This document shows, one piece after another, positions 15,085-21,751 of a stretch of 29,576 nucleotides of DNA. Position 1 is the stretch's first letter, and each line of letters begins with the position of its first letter. Where the stretch lies: positions 1 to 29,576 of the forward strand of contig CALAUZ010000391.1 of the NCBI GenBank assembly GCA_937892105.1. Reading direction: 5' to 3'. The stretch comes from an uncultured Fretibacterium sp. GTDB taxonomy: Bacteria; Synergistota; Synergistia; Synergistales; Aminobacteriaceae. Both the position numbers and the translations under genes were made by a program. The notes beneath the pieces were generated by a model that saw nothing but the letters and a program-made list of their open reading frames with translations, did no database searches and was not told the DNA's origin.

Positions 15085-15414
15085 TTAAGCCTCCAGTTCG
15101 CCGTCAATCCTGTCGAGCAGATCCTCAACAGTGCTGATAATTTCATTGACTTCCTGAACGTCCAGCCCTTGAGCGACCAGAAAAACTTCGGTAGCCCTCA
15201 ATACCTGATTAGTGTAGATAAGAGCCTGATACATTTCAGGAGCCGAAGAACTGAGCCTTGCGTTAGCTTCAGGGTCGTCAATTCCTTCCGTGAAAATTTC
15301 AGCGATTAGAGTTTTTGCGTACCCTCCATCGGTGAGACTGTCAGCCGGAAAGACTGAGAATGTCCCTTCGGGATTTTTGCGATATTTCCACAGTCCATTC
15401 GTGAATCCGCTCAT
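15085..15414 (-). CDS. Small phage protein of the APEMYE-type family
   Basis: This 109-residue protein has MSGFTNGLWKY at the start and, centrally, DDPEANARLSSSAPEMYQAL, then an acidic C-terminal helix. The ANARL...APEMY.AL pattern is widespread in small phage early proteins of unknown function. It is related to the proteins at 2227-2535 and 12405-12752. The start overlaps the upstream gene as ATGA, and the methyltransferase follows after two bases. Confidence 0.75.
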   Translation of the reverse strand: MSGFTNGLWKYRKNPEGTFSVFPADSLTDGGYAKTLIAEIFTEGIDDPEANARLSSSAPEMYQALIYTNQVLRATEVFLVAQGLDVQEVNEIISTVEDLLDRIDGELEA

Positions 15415-15605
15415 GCTAACACCCCCGACAATACGCGCCTTTTTGCGGCGGTTTGGTAGGACGGGGAAGGGAGGTGAGTTGTTTTTACTTCCCCGTTTCT
15501 GGTAGAATACACACGTTCACTGACGGAGTTGCTCGTAAAGTGAAACCGTCTGTGAACCGAAGAACCTCTCCTGAACAGGGAGGGGCTTTTAATTTTTCTG
15601 GACAT
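15411..15605 (-). CDS. Hypothetical basic protein
   Basis: This 64-residue protein is rich in Arg, Ser and Thr and has no recognisable domain. The ATG at 15605 has GGAG eight bases upstream, and the stop overlaps the next gene's start as ATGA. These features support it being translated despite its low-information sequence. It could bind nucleic acid because of its charge, but that is conjecture. Confidence 0.5.
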   Translation of the reverse strand: MSRKIKSPSLFRRGSSVHRRFHFTSNSVSERVYSTRNGEVKTTHLPSPSYQTAAKRRVLSGVLA

Positions 15606-15626
15606 GACTTGTTCTCCTTTCATTTT

Positions 15627-15866
15627 TTAACCGCACTTGCTCCAGCATTTGTTGGGGCAAGCGCAACAAACTTCAATGTGAATCAATTCCGCTCCGCAAA
15701 CAGGGCAACGCTTTTCATCATTGAGATTTTTCTCATTGATTTCTTCTGCGCCTGATGCAGGAGGCGGTAAATTTTTTCCGTTACGTATCTCCTGCAACAA
15801 CTTTGAATGTCTCCATGTCATTGCGAGACGTTCTTCATGACTAAGGAATCTTGCTTTGTGAGTCAT
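15627..15866 (-). CDS. Small protein with C-terminal zinc ribbon
   Basis: This 79-residue protein has a helical, basic N-half (RFLSHEERLAMTWRHSKLLQE). A cysteine-rich end follows, with RCPVCGAEL, then VCCACPNKCWSKC, suggesting one or two metal sites. It is not of the Lar type (no WN.R tail). It belongs to the early operon between two other small genes; function is unknown. Confidence 0.65.
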   Translation of the reverse strand: MTHKARFLSHEERLAMTWRHSKLLQEIRNGKNLPPPASGAEEINEKNLNDEKRCPVCGAELIHIEVCCACPNKCWSKCG

Positions 15867-15869
15867 AGT

Positions 15870-16064
15870 TCACTCAGTTCCCTCACGCGCATAATTGCTC
15901 AGAAAATCCCTGAAGGATTCAGAGAAATTTCGCCCAAGAACAAACATAATTCCGCATTCAGCTTTGTAAAATTCAAGAAGTTCCCAGAAGTCATCGAGTA
16001 ATTCATTGACTGCATCGGGGTCGCTGAGAACTTTTATTTCTCTTATACCTGAGTAATGCGACAT
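15870..16064 (-). CDS. Small early protein of the VNELL...FVLGR type
   Basis: This 64-residue protein contains LSDPDAVNELLDDFWELLEFY and then MFVLGR. I recognise the pattern of a strand, then VNxLLxxxWxLL, then FVLGR as a recurrent small phage protein of unknown function. AAGGAG precedes the ATG. It is the second gene of the early minus-strand operon, right after the XRE gene. Confidence 0.7.
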   Translation of the reverse strand: MSHYSGIREIKVLSDPDAVNELLDDFWELLEFYKAECGIMFVLGRNFSESFRDFLSNYAREGTE

Positions 16065-16076
16065 TATTACGTCTCC

Positions 16077-16556
16077 TTATGCCGGTTGAATCGCAGTTAA
16101 AATCGCATTGAAATCAATCATTTCTGCTTCCGCTTCACCTTTGTGGTCGAACATCCAACAAGCCTTTTGGAAGTTAGCAATGATTTTTTTCAAGGCATCT
16201 TCGCGTTCCTGCGGTGTACCTATATTGACTTTACCGCCGATATGAATCTGCGGTTTTTCGTCATCAACACCGTAAATGAAAGAATTGTCTGTGATTTCAA
16301 CACCTGCTATGTTTGCCAAATTTTTTACCCCCATAATAATTTTGACCTCGAACTCCTGCTGGTTTGACCCGCTCAATAAATCTGCTTCCGAACACTGCAA
16401 CACTTCACAAAGCCTTACAAGATCGGATGTGCGTGGTTCTCGTATATTGGTCTCCCAGCGTCTTATGCTGTCAATAGAACACGGGATCTGTTTTGCCAAT
16501 TCCTGCTGTGTCATATTGAGTTTGTTCCTGTAATGCCTAATAGCTTCTCCTAGCAC
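16077..16556 (-). CDS. XRE-family regulator, Cro-like position
   Basis: This 159-residue protein has an N-terminal HTH (MTQQELAKQIPCSIDSIRRWE, about 15-35). The C-terminal region is unrecognised (HIGGKVNIGTPQEREDALKK). It is the first gene behind the consensus early promoter and diverges from another XRE gene at 16753, which is the Cro/CI arrangement of temperate phages. It probably controls the switch between lytic and lysogenic transcription. The start is GTG with a weak AGGCGG. The DSIRRWE recognition helix resembles the DSVRRWE of the divergent gene, so the two may bind the same operators. Confidence 0.85.
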   Translation of the reverse strand: MLGEAIRHYRNKLNMTQQELAKQIPCSIDSIRRWETNIREPRTSDLVRLCEVLQCSEADLLSGSNQQEFEVKIIMGVKNLANIAGVEITDNSFIYGVDDEKPQIHIGGKVNIGTPQEREDALKKIIANFQKACWMFDHKGEAEAEMIDFNAILTAIQPA

Positions 16557-16604
16557 TAGCGATACCGCCTATTCTTACAATGTAACAACATCAATTACTT
16601 TATG

Positions 16605-16651
16605 TCGTTCCGAACAACGAGCATTATAATAAAGCTATTTAGCGTTGTCAA
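16605..16651 (-). promoter_or_regulatory. Consensus early promoter with operator-like palindrome
   Basis: On the minus strand TTGACA (16646-16651), a 17-bp spacer and TATAAT (16623-16628) form a perfect sigma-70 promoter for the early operon. Just downstream lies TCGTT-CCGAAC-AACGA (16605-16620), an interrupted palindrome spanning the likely start site. That is the expected place for a repressor operator between the two divergent XRE genes. Confidence 0.85.
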
Positions 16652-16752
16652 GCAGTAAAAAGCCAAACGGCAGGGGGTAAATTGCTTTTTTGCTTCTTGA
16701 TTTTTTTTATGCTGAATGGCATTATTAACTAAATTGAATGGAGATGAATATA

Positions 16753-17166
16753 ATGTTTTCAAACAGACTCGCAAGACTACGGAAAGAAAGAGGCTTAAAC
16801 CAGAAGCAACTAGCAAAAAAACTCGATGTGTCTGTGGATAGTGTGAGGCGCTGGGAACAAGGTAAACGCTCTCCAGATGTGGAGATGTTGCGTAACATAG
16901 CACAGGTGCTTGATACTACTGTTGCATATATTTCTGGCGAAACAGATAACCCGTTTCCTATGCAGGCTACGTTATCAACAGGAGTGGATAACGACTACAC
17001 TAAAAGTGTTTCATTCATGGAACGGCTGATTAGGAACAATTCTATGGTGGTTTATGAAGATGGCAAAAATCTTCTGTTTATCCCTGCAACTCCTGAAGGT
17101 TTTGATTTCTTTGAACGCATAAAGACTGGAAAAAAGCTACTTCAGCCAGCTGCAGTCATGGCTTAG
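16753..17166 (+). CDS. XRE-family repressor, CI-like position
   Basis: This 137-residue protein has a clear N-terminal HTH (NQKQLAKKLDVSVDSVRRWEQG). A C-terminal region of about 75 residues shows no LexA/CI protease motif, so induction by RecA-type self-cleavage is not evident. It faces the early operon and leads the plus-strand lysogeny genes, so it is the best candidate for the prophage repressor. The ATG at 16753 is preferred (GGAG nine bases upstream); earlier ATGs at 16738 and 16744 are in frame. Confidence 0.85.
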   Translation: MFSNRLARLRKERGLNQKQLAKKLDVSVDSVRRWEQGKRSPDVEMLRNIAQVLDTTVAYISGETDNPFPMQATLSTGVDNDYTKSVSFMERLIRNNSMVVYEDGKNLLFIPATPEGFDFFERIKTGKKLLQPAAVMA

Positions 17167-17201
17167 TTAGGGTATAAATTTTTCAGGAAGGATGCTGTAA
17201 T

Positions 17202-18116
17202 TTGAAGAAAGCTATCGTATTGTCATTGTTGCTTTTATTGTGTTTTTGTCCAAAAACTCATGCGGCAGAAATAAGCGCGGACGTTATTAAATACGTTGTA
17301 CACAGCCCATCTTCTCAATATTTCGCAAGGGGGCGTGAACTGTATAAGGCCGGTAAGTATACAGAGTCCATGATTACCCTGAAAAAAGCTGTTGAAGAGG
17401 GTGATGCATGGGCGGCAGCTCTAATTGGAAGCATGTATACTATTGGCGGTGATGGTATAAAGCCTGACATTGATAACGCAATAAAGTGGGCTAATAAAGC
17501 GACAGATATGGGGTATCCTGCATCTGATGCGTCCTTTGCTGAACGTTACCGTTTAGGTTTAGGTGTTCCACAAGACCTTAACAAGGCTTACCAGCTCATT
17601 CATGGAATAGAACATCTCGTCCTTGAGGATGATGACATTGTCCCTAATGTGGCTTGTTTATATTACACATATGGCATCGGAACTCCTCAAGATTTGCAAA
17701 AAGCGACTCAGATTGCGCAAAGAATTAAAGATGATAGTTACAGACAGAAAGCCTTAAAAGCTATTACCGATGAAATTGAGGCCAGTAAAGGTATTCCTGC
17801 AGGTACGTTAATCACAGAGGTAGGAAAGAATCAGATGCGCTTTGACAAGAAGTATAGGGGGAAACAAATCATCGTTACGGGCTTTGTGGGAAACATCGAT
17901 GAGAAAAACGGCGGCTATGTCCTTTCTCTTTTTGGTGAGCAGGGATTTGCGGTGAACCCGTTCCATTATATCGAGTGCAGATTCCCGGTTACGCAGGAAA
18001 GTAAACTACTGGAACTTAATCAAGGCGATACCCCACGAATCAAAGGGACGTACAAGGGAAAAGAGAATTTCCAGATTGGAGCATTGGTACTAAGCAATTG
18101 TACAGTAGTTGATTAA
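17202..18116 (+). CDS. Secreted Sel1-repeat protein with OB-fold-like C-domain
   Basis: This 304-residue protein has an N-terminal signal peptide (MKKAIVLSLLLLLCF, cleavage probably after THA, residue about 21). Residues about 45-170 contain Sel1/TPR-like repeats (GRELYKAGKYTESMITLKKA, GDAWAAALIGSMY, GYPASDASFAERYRLGLGVPQD). The C-terminal 95 residues (YRGKQIIVTGFVGNI) resemble the tRNA_anti-like OB fold. It would act in the envelope or periplasm. Lying downstream of the CI-like gene on the plus strand, it is probably expressed in the lysogen: a moron or lysogenic-conversion candidate. The start is TTG with AGGAAGG upstream. Confidence 0.75.
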   Translation: MKKAIVLSLLLLLCFCPKTHAAEISADVIKYVVHSPSSQYFARGRELYKAGKYTESMITLKKAVEEGDAWAAALIGSMYTIGGDGIKPDIDNAIKWANKATDMGYPASDASFAERYRLGLGVPQDLNKAYQLIHGIEHLVLEDDDIVPNVACLYYTYGIGTPQDLQKATQIAQRIKDDSYRQKALKAITDEIEASKGIPAGTLITEVGKNQMRFDKKYRGKQIIVTGFVGNIDEKNGGYVLSLFGEQGFAVNPFHYIECRFPVTQESKLLELNQGDTPRIKGTYKGKENFQIGALVLSNCTVVD

Positions 18117-18172
18117 AGATACTTAATACAACTGTAAGTATGTAATGCGGAACTGAAAGGAATTGATCTTGA

Positions 18173-18622
18173 ATGCCAGATACTCCTACTACAACGCAAC
18201 AAGTAGCATATATTCCTATGATATTTCCAGATGCGGATTTTTCACGGAGCGAAGTTAGTTCGTTGCCGCTGATTCAGAGTATAGATAGAAGTGTCAAAGA
18301 ATTTAAACAGAAGCTATACGAACATGAGCAAGGTAGTAAACATGAAATTAGCTCTCTCAATAAAGAGATTGCGAATCTGAGGAATGATTTTGCTGAAGTT
18401 CGTTCTGATGTGAATGGATTAAAGCAAGACGTAGCAGAAGTCAAAGGCGAAATCAAAACATTAAATGCTCGTATAGACGGTGTTGACAAGAGACTTGATA
18501 GCATGGACAAACGACTTGATGATATGACAAAGACACAAAATGGCTGGTTCATGGTGTTAGGTTTTCTTGTTACGGCTGTGCCTATAGCTCTTGCGGTAAT
18601 TCAACATTTCGTAGGACGCTAA
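18173..18622 (+). CDS. Coiled-coil protein with C-terminal membrane anchor
   Basis: Residues about 40-120 of this 149-residue protein form a long heptad-rich coiled coil (LKQDVAEVKGEIKTLNARID, GVDKRLDSMDKRLDDM). A single hydrophobic segment (FMVLGFLVTAVPIALAVIQHF, about 127-147) follows at the very C-terminus, so it is probably tail-anchored in the inner membrane. It follows the secreted Sel1 protein on the plus strand and may form part of the same lysogenic unit. Superinfection exclusion is a reasonable guess but is not shown by the sequence. Confidence 0.75.
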   Translation: MPDTPTTTQQVAYIPMIFPDADFSRSEVSSLPLIQSIDRSVKEFKQKLYEHEQGSKHEISSLNKEIANLRNDFAEVRSDVNGLKQDVAEVKGEIKTLNARIDGVDKRLDSMDKRLDDMTKTQNGWFMVLGFLVTAVPIALAVIQHFVGR

Positions 18623-18651
18623 TTTTACCCGTGTTGGCGTGTTGGAATGAA

Positions 18652-18680
18652 TAAAAACGGCCTCCCAGAGAAGGAGACCG
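18652..18680 (-). terminator. Intrinsic terminator of the amidoligase operon
   Basis: CGGTCTCC and GGAGGCCG (minus strand, 7 of 8 pairs) flank a 7-base loop and are followed by TTTTT. It lies about 45 bases after the stop of the cyclotransferase-like gene and also separates it from the convergent plus-strand unit. Confidence 0.7.
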
Positions 18681-18723
18681 CAATCAAGCGAAAACGCAGT
18701 ACACAAAAAGGAGTATTTGTGTA

Positions 18724-19197
18724 CTAACTTTGAGGGCTACACTGCCTCACGGCTTCGAGTAGTGCCTCAGTGAGGATTTTACCATCAAAGCCGAACGTCT
18801 TGTACCCCGTATCAAGCACTGAGTAATAATGCTCGCTAGGTAGGGGGTTAATGCTCCGAGAGTCGGTCGCCTTCCTCGTCATGATGTAGACCATAGCGGT
18901 AATATCGCCCAAATTCTGACCGTCAAGCGATGTAACCGCGATTTTCATGTTTCTCTTGACGTAAAAGCGTGGGTAGCCCTCGTACCTATCGAGGTTTTTT
19001 TCGTCCTGCGGTGAAATTTTCCAGACCAGCACAGGCACGTAATACCCCTTGCACTTCTTGATAGTTGCAAACTGCCGGAATAACAGCCGCCAATCCTTGA
19101 GCAACCCCGTACCGACAATCACAGCATCAGGCGTTCGCACTTTCATCTGCTCTATCGATAAGTTACTACCATACGCGATATAGTATTTACCTGCCAT
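18724..19197 (-). CDS. Gamma-glutamylcyclotransferase-like (AIG2/GGCT) protein
   Basis: This 157-residue protein of the GGCT fold releases 5-oxoproline from gamma-glutamyl compounds in characterised relatives. The phosphate/carboxylate-binding YGSNL loop lies at residues 9-13, and the probable catalytic Glu is in RYEGYP (Glu73). A GYYVPV...W segment is typical of the family. The ATG at 19197 is chosen because the YGSN loop normally lies near the N-terminus. It overlaps the DpnD/PcfM-like gene by 11 bp and is third in an operon with an amidoligase. Amidoligase-AIG2 pairs are known in phages and are predicted to make and remove peptide-type amide modifications; the substrate here is unknown. 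Confidence 0.85.
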   Translation of the reverse strand: MAGKYYIAYGSNLSIEQMKVRTPDAVIVGTGLLKDWRLLFRQFATIKKCKGYYVPVLVWKISPQDEKNLDRYEGYPRFYVKRNMKIAVTSLDGQNLGDITAMVYIMTRKATDSRSINPLPSEHYYSVLDTGYKTFGFDGKILTEALLEAVRQCSPQS

Positions 19198-19456
19198 TTT
19201 TTGCCGTACCCTTTCCCTTGCCGAAGCCGTAATCATAACCCTCAATGTAGGAGTCCTCCGTGAGTTTTTCCCCGCAGACTTCCTGCCCGTCATCTATAAC
19301 ATGCATCTCCGCGCCCTCGAAATCGTCCATGTCGAGAATAATTTCGGTGTTGTTCCAAGCATCCCATGCCCGCTGGTGGGCTTCACTCTCATTGTTGGCC
19401 TCAACGGAGACCACCTTGCGGTAGATCTCCGTTACAGCGACTCTGTACTTTTTCAT
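19187..19456 (-). CDS. DpnD/PcfM-like small protein
   Basis: This 89-residue protein matches the DpnD/PcfM family pattern: MKKYRVAVTEIYRKVVSVEA, a helix with ESEAHQRAWDAW, then TEIILDMDDFEGAEM. The family occurs in mobile elements next to conjugation or restriction genes and has no firm function. The rest is an acidic/glycine-rich tail (GYDYGFGKGKG). The ATG overlaps the amidoligase stop as TAATG, with GGAGG in front. The position between amidoligase and cyclotransferase suggests an accessory or substrate role. Confidence 0.8.
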   Translation of the reverse strand: MKKYRVAVTEIYRKVVSVEANNESEAHQRAWDAWNNTEIILDMDDFEGAEMHVIDDGQEVCGEKLTEDSYIEGYDYGFGKGKGTAKNGR

Positions 19457-20403
19457 TAGTGCCTCCAAGCGCAATTTCCGCTGACATTGCGCAAAAGCAA
19501 AGTTCTTGCGGTCTTGAACTCCTCACCGATGAAACCCAGTCTCAGCATCCAGCACCTGAACGCATACTTTTCGTTTTCCGTCTGCTGAGGCTTGTTGCTG
19601 GCATGTTTCAAGTCTTTCGCAAGCTGGCTCATGGCGAGGCAAAGCTGAATATAGGCCTTGAGCTGTCCGCAATGAATTCCGCCATTTTTGCCGTCATGAG
19701 GCTCATCGAACTGGAACAGCCTGAATTCTATTGTACCCTTTGTGAATGTCGCGTGGAGGTTCAGCATGTGGTAACGGCTGTCGTTGTAGTGTTCGCTCCT
19801 GCGGTAATTGGCGTGATTGCCCTGATACCAGATGTCCGCAAGCTGGCTCATTGTGCGGGGCTTTGCGGCGTTGAGGCTGTTCAGAAAATCGGGGTCTACT
19901 GTCCGGCAATAGCTTTCTGCCCTGCTCTGCGCGATTTTAATAGCGCGTCCAATCTGCTCCTCGTGCGCGGCCATTATATTCGCAAGGTTTGTCAGTGTCT
20001 GCGCGTTGTGGTCTCCGGCTTCGCTCTTCACACCTACGTGAATGTGAACCCCGCAGCCCCTTGATGCACTGCTCTGCGCTCCTGCTTTGCGTAATGCCCT
20101 CAGCAATCCCTGCAGTGTCTCGATGTCCTCGTAGTTGAGGATCGGTGTAACTAGTTCACACTTTTCGTCATCGTTGCCGTGAATGCTGACATCGCGCTGG
20201 AATTTCCATTCCCTGCCCTGCGCGTCCCATGCTGACCACGTTGAGTAGCCGTTGCGGTTTCCTGTGAACTCGTAGCGTCCTGTCGTGAAGAAATTTGCGG
20301 CTGTCCTTGCGGCGGTCTGGCGGGTGATATCGTTCATTTCTACTTCTACACCGATTGTCTGCTTCTTCATGTTCGCTATCTGTAACGCTGTCTTGTCTGT
20401 CAT
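19456..20403 (-). CDS. Amidoligase (COOH-NH2 ligase family)
   Basis: This 315-residue enzyme of the glutamine-synthetase-like fold is predicted to form amide bonds between a carboxylate and an amine using ATP. The family motifs are GVEVEM (18-23), a W...QRDVSI...CELVTPIL strand pair (about 66-89), GCGVHIHVG (116-124) and TIEFRLF (224-230). The acidic and histidine residues of these motifs would bind Mg-ATP. It has its own promoter-leader unit, AAGGAG before the ATG, and is followed without a gap by the DpnD/PcfM-like and cyclotransferase-like genes. The target (peptide, protein or cell-wall fragment) cannot be read from the sequence. Confidence 0.88.
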   Translation of the reverse strand: MTDKTALQIANMKKQTIGVEVEMNDITRQTAARTAANFFTTGRYEFTGNRNGYSTWSAWDAQGREWKFQRDVSIHGNDDEKCELVTPILNYEDIETLQGLLRALRKAGAQSSASRGCGVHIHVGVKSEAGDHNAQTLTNLANIMAAHEEQIGRAIKIAQSRAESYCRTVDPDFLNSLNAAKPRTMSQLADIWYQGNHANYRRSEHYNDSRYHMLNLHATFTKGTIEFRLFQFDEPHDGKNGGIHCGQLKAYIQLCLAMSQLAKDLKHASNKPQQTENEKYAFRCWMLRLGFIGEEFKTARTLLLRNVSGNCAWRH

Positions 20404-20412
20404 TTTTACTTG

Positions 20413-20484
20413 CTCCTTCTTGATGATTACTGCGTTTCCGCTTCCTTGATGAACGTATATTAACTCTAATCACATAAAAAGCAA
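20413..20484 (-). promoter_or_regulatory. Promoter-leader repeat, copy 1 (amidoligase operon)
   Basis: Minus-strand TTGCTT (20479-20484), a 16-bp spacer ending in AGAGT, and TAATAT (20457-20462) precede a leader with ACGCAGTAATCATCAAGAAG just before the amidoligase SD. The same promoter-leader design recurs upstream of the units at 20577, 20795 and 21234. Confidence 0.75.
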
Positions 20485-20517
20485 GTATTTTTTATTCTTT
20501 TTACAGCGAATAATCAT

Positions 20518-20541
20518 AAAAAAGAGGGGAGAAATTCCCCC
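20518..20541 (-). terminator. Intrinsic terminator of the 13-codon unit
   Basis: GGGGA and TCCCC arms flank a 5-base loop and are followed on the minus strand by six T. It closes the short transcription unit that starts at promoter copy 2 and lies just upstream of promoter copy 1. It is nearly identical to the terminator at 21196-21219. Confidence 0.75.
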
Positions 20542-20576
20542 GCTGTCTTTATCCTGAATTAGTGCGATTTCCTGTA

Positions 20577-20618
20577 TCATGTATCAAATACTGCTTCGCT
20601 ATTCCATTCATCTGCCAT
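20577..20618 (-). CDS. Micro-ORF, 13 residues
   Basis: ATG to TGA encodes MADEWNSEAVFDT, with GGAAGG about ten bases upstream. It is the only ORF between promoter-leader copy 2 and an intrinsic terminator, where the sister units carry full genes. It could be a real micropeptide, the remnant of a deleted gene, or an incidental ORF in a small RNA. Confidence 0.4.
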   Translation of the reverse strand: MADEWNSEAVFDT

Positions 20619-20626
20619 TGTTGCGT

Positions 20627-20694
20627 TTCCTTCCTGATGGTTGCTGCGTTTCCAATCGATGAGCGTAGTATAACTCTAAAAAAGTATTATATAA
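20627..20694 (-). promoter_or_regulatory. Promoter-leader repeat, copy 2 (micro-ORF unit)
   Basis: TATACT (20667-20672) with the shared AGAGT upstream and the leader AACGCAGCAACCATCAGGAA match copies 3 and 4. The -35 equivalent reads TTATAT (20689-20694) instead of TTGCAT, so this copy may be weaker. The 16-bp spacing is the same. Confidence 0.65.
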
Positions 20695-20776
20695 GTATTA
20701 TTTTAACCTTTTATATATATAAATAGAACTGTTCAAACAGGCAGCCCAGTATCACAGTTATCAGTACATCAGAAGC

Positions 20777-20796
20777 AAAAAAGCCCTTGACGGGCT
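20777..20796 (-). terminator. Intrinsic terminator after the 91-residue gene
   Basis: AGCCC and GGGCT arms with a 5-base loop are followed by six T on the minus strand. The hairpin begins at the stop codon of the gene at 20795-21070. Confidence 0.75.
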
Positions 20797-21070
20797 ATTC
20801 TCTGTCATCGTAGGTTTGCTCAAGCCAAAGAATGAACACGTCCTTGTCAGGGAAAACCATTGACCCGTTCAGATCAAGGCTTTCATCTACCACGATTACT
20901 GCCTCGCTGCCGCTTAACAGGGCACGCCAGCCGCCCTTCCATCCCGCTTGTGCGCACAGAGTGTCTGCTGCCGCCACGCGGTCAAAACCGAAGTAGTCCC
21001 ATGATGCCTTTGCTTTCTCGCTTACTTCTCCCAAGTTTGTCAGTGTTAATACCTTTCCGTTGAACTGCAT
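20795..21070 (-). CDS. Hypothetical protein in a promoter-leader unit
   Basis: This 91-residue soluble protein with high tryptophan content (ASWDYFGFDR, GWKGGWRALL, FILWLEQTYDD) is not recognised. It is monocistronic, with its own promoter (copy 3), GGAGG eight bases before the ATG and an intrinsic terminator at the stop codon. It shares its promoter type with the amidoligase operon, suggesting co-regulation. Confidence 0.7.
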   Translation of the reverse strand: MQFNGKVLTLTNLGEVSEKAKASWDYFGFDRVAAADTLCAQAGWKGGWRALLSGSEAVIVVDESLDLNGSMVFPDKDVFILWLEQTYDDRE

Positions 21071-21095
21071 ATTTTATCCCTCCGTAATTTTTGTT

Positions 21096-21162
21096 CTCAT
21101 TCTTGATGGTTACTGCGTTTTTGTTGATGTACGTAGTATAACTCTAAACACATATAATGCAA
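21096..21162 (-). promoter_or_regulatory. Promoter-leader repeat, copy 3
   Basis: TTGCAT (21157-21162), 16 bp, TATACT (21135-21140), then a leader with AACGCAGTAACCATCAAGAA. It is nearly identical to copy 4, including the AGAGT directly before the -10 box. Confidence 0.8.
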
Positions 21163-21195
21163 GTATTTTTTAATCTTTTTACGGTAAATAATAAT

Positions 21196-21219
21196 AAAAA
21201 AGAGGGGAAAAATCCCCCC
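21196..21219 (-). terminator. Intrinsic terminator after the 125-residue gene
   Basis: GGGGA and TCCCC arms with a 4-base loop are followed on the minus strand by CTC and six T. It lies 15 bases after the stop of the gene at 21234-21611. Confidence 0.8.
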
Positions 21220-21233
21220 ACCTGAATTGCTGA

Positions 21234-21611
21234 CTATATAACTTTCATGAGGAATGCCGGAGCTTCATCAGCCTCACAGCAACGCTTTTTTATGCTGATC
21301 ATGCCTTGAATGACTATTCCGACATTGGAGAATGCCGCAAGGATTTCTATTATGTTCATCTGATTAACCGAAATTGTGAACTCCTTGATGTCTGCCCCGC
21401 GCAACGTTTCCGCTATCGGTTCAACGTCTTTGTCCCAGATTACATCGCCGAAATCCAGCATTGCCCTGTTGTCCCCTTTGCTGTTGCAGTAGGCGTTGAA
21501 CATTGTGCGGTTGGCTTCGTCATCGCTGACATTCCAGTACTTTTTCCCGCTGCTGATGAGTCTTTCCACAATGCTCTCGTACTTTTCGATGTATACCGTT
21601 TTCGTTTCCAT
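21234..21611 (-). CDS. Hypothetical protein in a promoter-leader unit
   Basis: This 125-residue protein begins METKTVYIEKYESIVERLIS, continues with SGKKYWNVSDDEANRTMFNA, and has a C-terminal hydrophobic stretch (ISVNQMNIIEILAAFSNVGI). I have a sense of similar small proteins in gut-bacterial mobile elements but cannot name a function. It has its own promoter (copy 4), GGAG before the ATG at 21611 and a strong terminator. An in-frame earlier ATG lies in the leader repeat and is probably not used. Confidence 0.7.
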   Translation of the reverse strand: METKTVYIEKYESIVERLISSGKKYWNVSDDEANRTMFNAYCNSKGDNRAMLDFGDVIWDKDVEPIAETLRGADIKEFTISVNQMNIIEILAAFSNVGIVIQGMISIKKRCCEADEAPAFLMKVI

Positions 21612-21621
21612 GATTTTTTGT

Positions 21622-21690
21622 TCTCCTTCCTGATGGTTACTGCGTTTTTTGTTGATGGACATAGTATAACTCTAATAAAATTTAATGCAA
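21622..21690 (-). promoter_or_regulatory. Promoter-leader repeat, copy 4
   Basis: TTGCAT (21685-21690), 16 bp, TATACT (21663-21668), leader with ACGCAGTAACCATCAGGAAG. It diverges from the plus-strand HTH gene at 21752, so a regulator encoded there could bind at this region. Confidence 0.8.
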
Positions 21691-21751
21691 GTATATTTTA
21701 TTCTAAAATAATGATAAAATGTGCGCAACAAAAACAAAGGGGGATAATCGA

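Noticed and set aside
16595..16903. Minus-strand ORF across the divergent promoter region
   Set aside because: It runs antisense to the CI-like gene, covers the consensus promoter and operator, and has no family features.
20168..20473. ORF starting with KRSNHQEG-type residues
   Set aside because: The KRSNHQEG string is a chance reading of the repeated leader DNA, also seen upstream of 21611. The rest is antisense-frame shadow of the amidoligase.
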